A DNA stretch of 64,000 bases from an uncultured Clostridium sp. (GTDB lineage: Bacteria > Bacillota > Clostridia > Lachnospirales > Lachnospiraceae): assembly GCA_900555045.1 (NCBI GenBank), contig USJW01000006.1:11760-75759 (forward strand), written 5' to 3'. The notes under the pieces were generated by a model. It did not search any database, was not told the DNA's origin, and saw only the letters and a program-made list of their open reading frames with translations. The translations under genes and the position numbers were made by a program. Below are positions 63,215 to 64,000 of this stretch, piece after piece. The stretch's first letter is position 1; every line of letters starts with the position of its first letter.

Positions 63215-63955
63215 ATGGGGAATTCAATCAGGCGCCTCCGGCTAAACGGCGTGTGCAACGTGCGGGATCTGGGAGGCTATGAGACGGGGGACGGCGGCAT
63301 GACCCGCTGGAACACACTGTACCGGGCGGGAAATCTGTCGGGGGCGGATGAAGAAGACTGGGAAAAGCTCTGGAATGCCGGTGTGCGGACGATCCTGGAT
63401 TTGCGCAGCAGCTCGGAGATCCGCATGTTTCCCACGCGGCAGCCCGAGGGGATGCGCCGGTACCACACGCCGCTTCAGGCGGAGGACATTGATTTTGAAA
63501 ACCTGGCGGAGTCCGCGGGAAAGGCCTTCGCGAAGAGCTTGCAGGATGGCTACATCGACATGGCGGGCAATCACACGGAAAAATTGGCCGCCTGCCTGGA
63601 GCGGATGACCGAGTGCCTGGAACAGGGCGCGGTGCTCTTTCACTGCTCCGCGGGGAAGGACCGGACCGGCGTCGCAGCGTCCGCCGTGCTCTGGCTGTGC
63701 AGAGTGGACCGTGCGGATATCGTGGCCGACTACGAGGTGTCCTGCACCTACAACCAGCAGGGATTTAACGAGCAGTTTAAGAATCTGCCGGACAGCGGGG
63801 CATTCGCCCACCTGTTCCGGTCGGAGCCCGGGAATATGGAACAGCTGTTGGATTTCTACGAGTCCTGGGGGCTTGAGGAACGGCTGGCGGAGGCAGGATT
63901 TTCGCGGGGGAGGCAGAAGCGGTTGGTGGAGTTGGTGTCGGGGAGAGAAAAATAG
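63215..63955 (+). CDS. Tyrosine-protein phosphatase (Y_phosphatase3)
   Basis: A 246-residue phosphatase of the low-complexity Y_phosphatase3 family with HCSAGKDRTG (catalytic Cys and Arg in the C-x5-R loop, near residue 146) and the N-terminal NVRDLGGYETGDGG. Such enzymes are found near surface-glycan or virulence loci in some pathogens, but here it follows rpoC. The ATG at 63215 follows AAGGAG; earlier in-frame starts lie in the terminator. Bases 63956-64000 hold nothing else I can name. Confidence 0.88.
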   Translation: MGNSIRRLRLNGVCNVRDLGGYETGDGGMTRWNTLYRAGNLSGADEEDWEKLWNAGVRTILDLRSSSEIRMFPTRQPEGMRRYHTPLQAEDIDFENLAESAGKAFAKSLQDGYIDMAGNHTEKLAACLERMTECLEQGAVLFHCSAGKDRTGVAASAVLWLCRVDRADIVADYEVSCTYNQQGFNEQFKNLPDSGAFAHLFRSEPGNMEQLLDFYESWGLEERLAEAGFSRGRQKRLVELVSGREK

Positions 63956-64000
63956 AAAAAACAGGGAAATGAACCGCGGACAGCTGCCGGATCCTGCAGC

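Overview
The window looks like a chromosomal segment of a GC-rich, spore-forming Clostridia of the Lachnospiraceae type (Clostridium cluster XIVa relatives). The pointers are SpoIIR, AGGAGG-type ribosome binding sites, the style of RpoB and RpoC, short-chain ChrA pairs, a zinc-dependent phospholipase C family protein and fst/txpA-like toxin genes. Genus and species cannot be fixed from sequence reading alone. I saw no rRNA, tRNA, CRISPR array, prophage or intact insertion sequence.

Region 1 (1-28.5 kb) is a surface-glycan locus. It has the two halves of an ABC polysaccharide exporter: the permease at 78-893 and, after an unrelated 7 kb block, the ATPase with a sugar-recognition tail at 8309-9730. 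Next come a 1303-residue multi-domain glycosyltransferase, a complete GDP-D-glycero-alpha-D-manno-heptose set (hddC, hddA, gmhB, gmhA), a GT2 enzyme, three large GT-C-like membrane proteins, a CDP-glucose to CDP-3,6-dideoxyhexose branch (rfbF, rfbG, rfbH), a LicD phosphotransferase and a GtrB-like glycosyltransferase. All point the same way with short gaps. The block between permease and ATPase holds a YgjP-type metallopeptidase, a VOC protein, two half-size chromate transporters with a divergent LysR, an Rpn nuclease/ACT/Crp operon and a thioredoxin/ferredoxin/NapH-like redox operon.

Region 2 (28.5-42.4 kb) is accessory metabolism and envelope: TetR with two TolC-like secreted coiled-coil proteins, a degenerate HPr-like protein, a BCCT transporter, a lipoprotein, a secreted metallo-beta-lactamase-fold protein, a LysR divergent from a C45-type acylase plus SLC13-type transporter, a zinc phospholipase C family protein and an alanine/sodium symporter.

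Region 3 (42.4-43.7 kb) looks almost empty of genes but holds two neighbouring type I toxin-antitoxin loci. Each has a small hydrophobic toxin gene, a buried Shine-Dalgarno sequence and a convergent antisense RNA with its own 17-bp-spaced promoter and terminator. This is the strongest hidden signal in the window.

Region 4 (43.8-64 kb) is mostly core: cyclophilin, a GNAT protein with a perfect-looking 36-bp repeat in its middle, a YesL protein, an XRE regulator with a small membrane protein, ispE with a GntR regulator and a candidate GntR operator on the promoter, spoIIR, ddl, a DUF1934 protein, an aryl-alcohol/aldehyde dehydrogenase pair, and rpoB-rpoC behind a strong promoter, followed by a tyrosine phosphatase.
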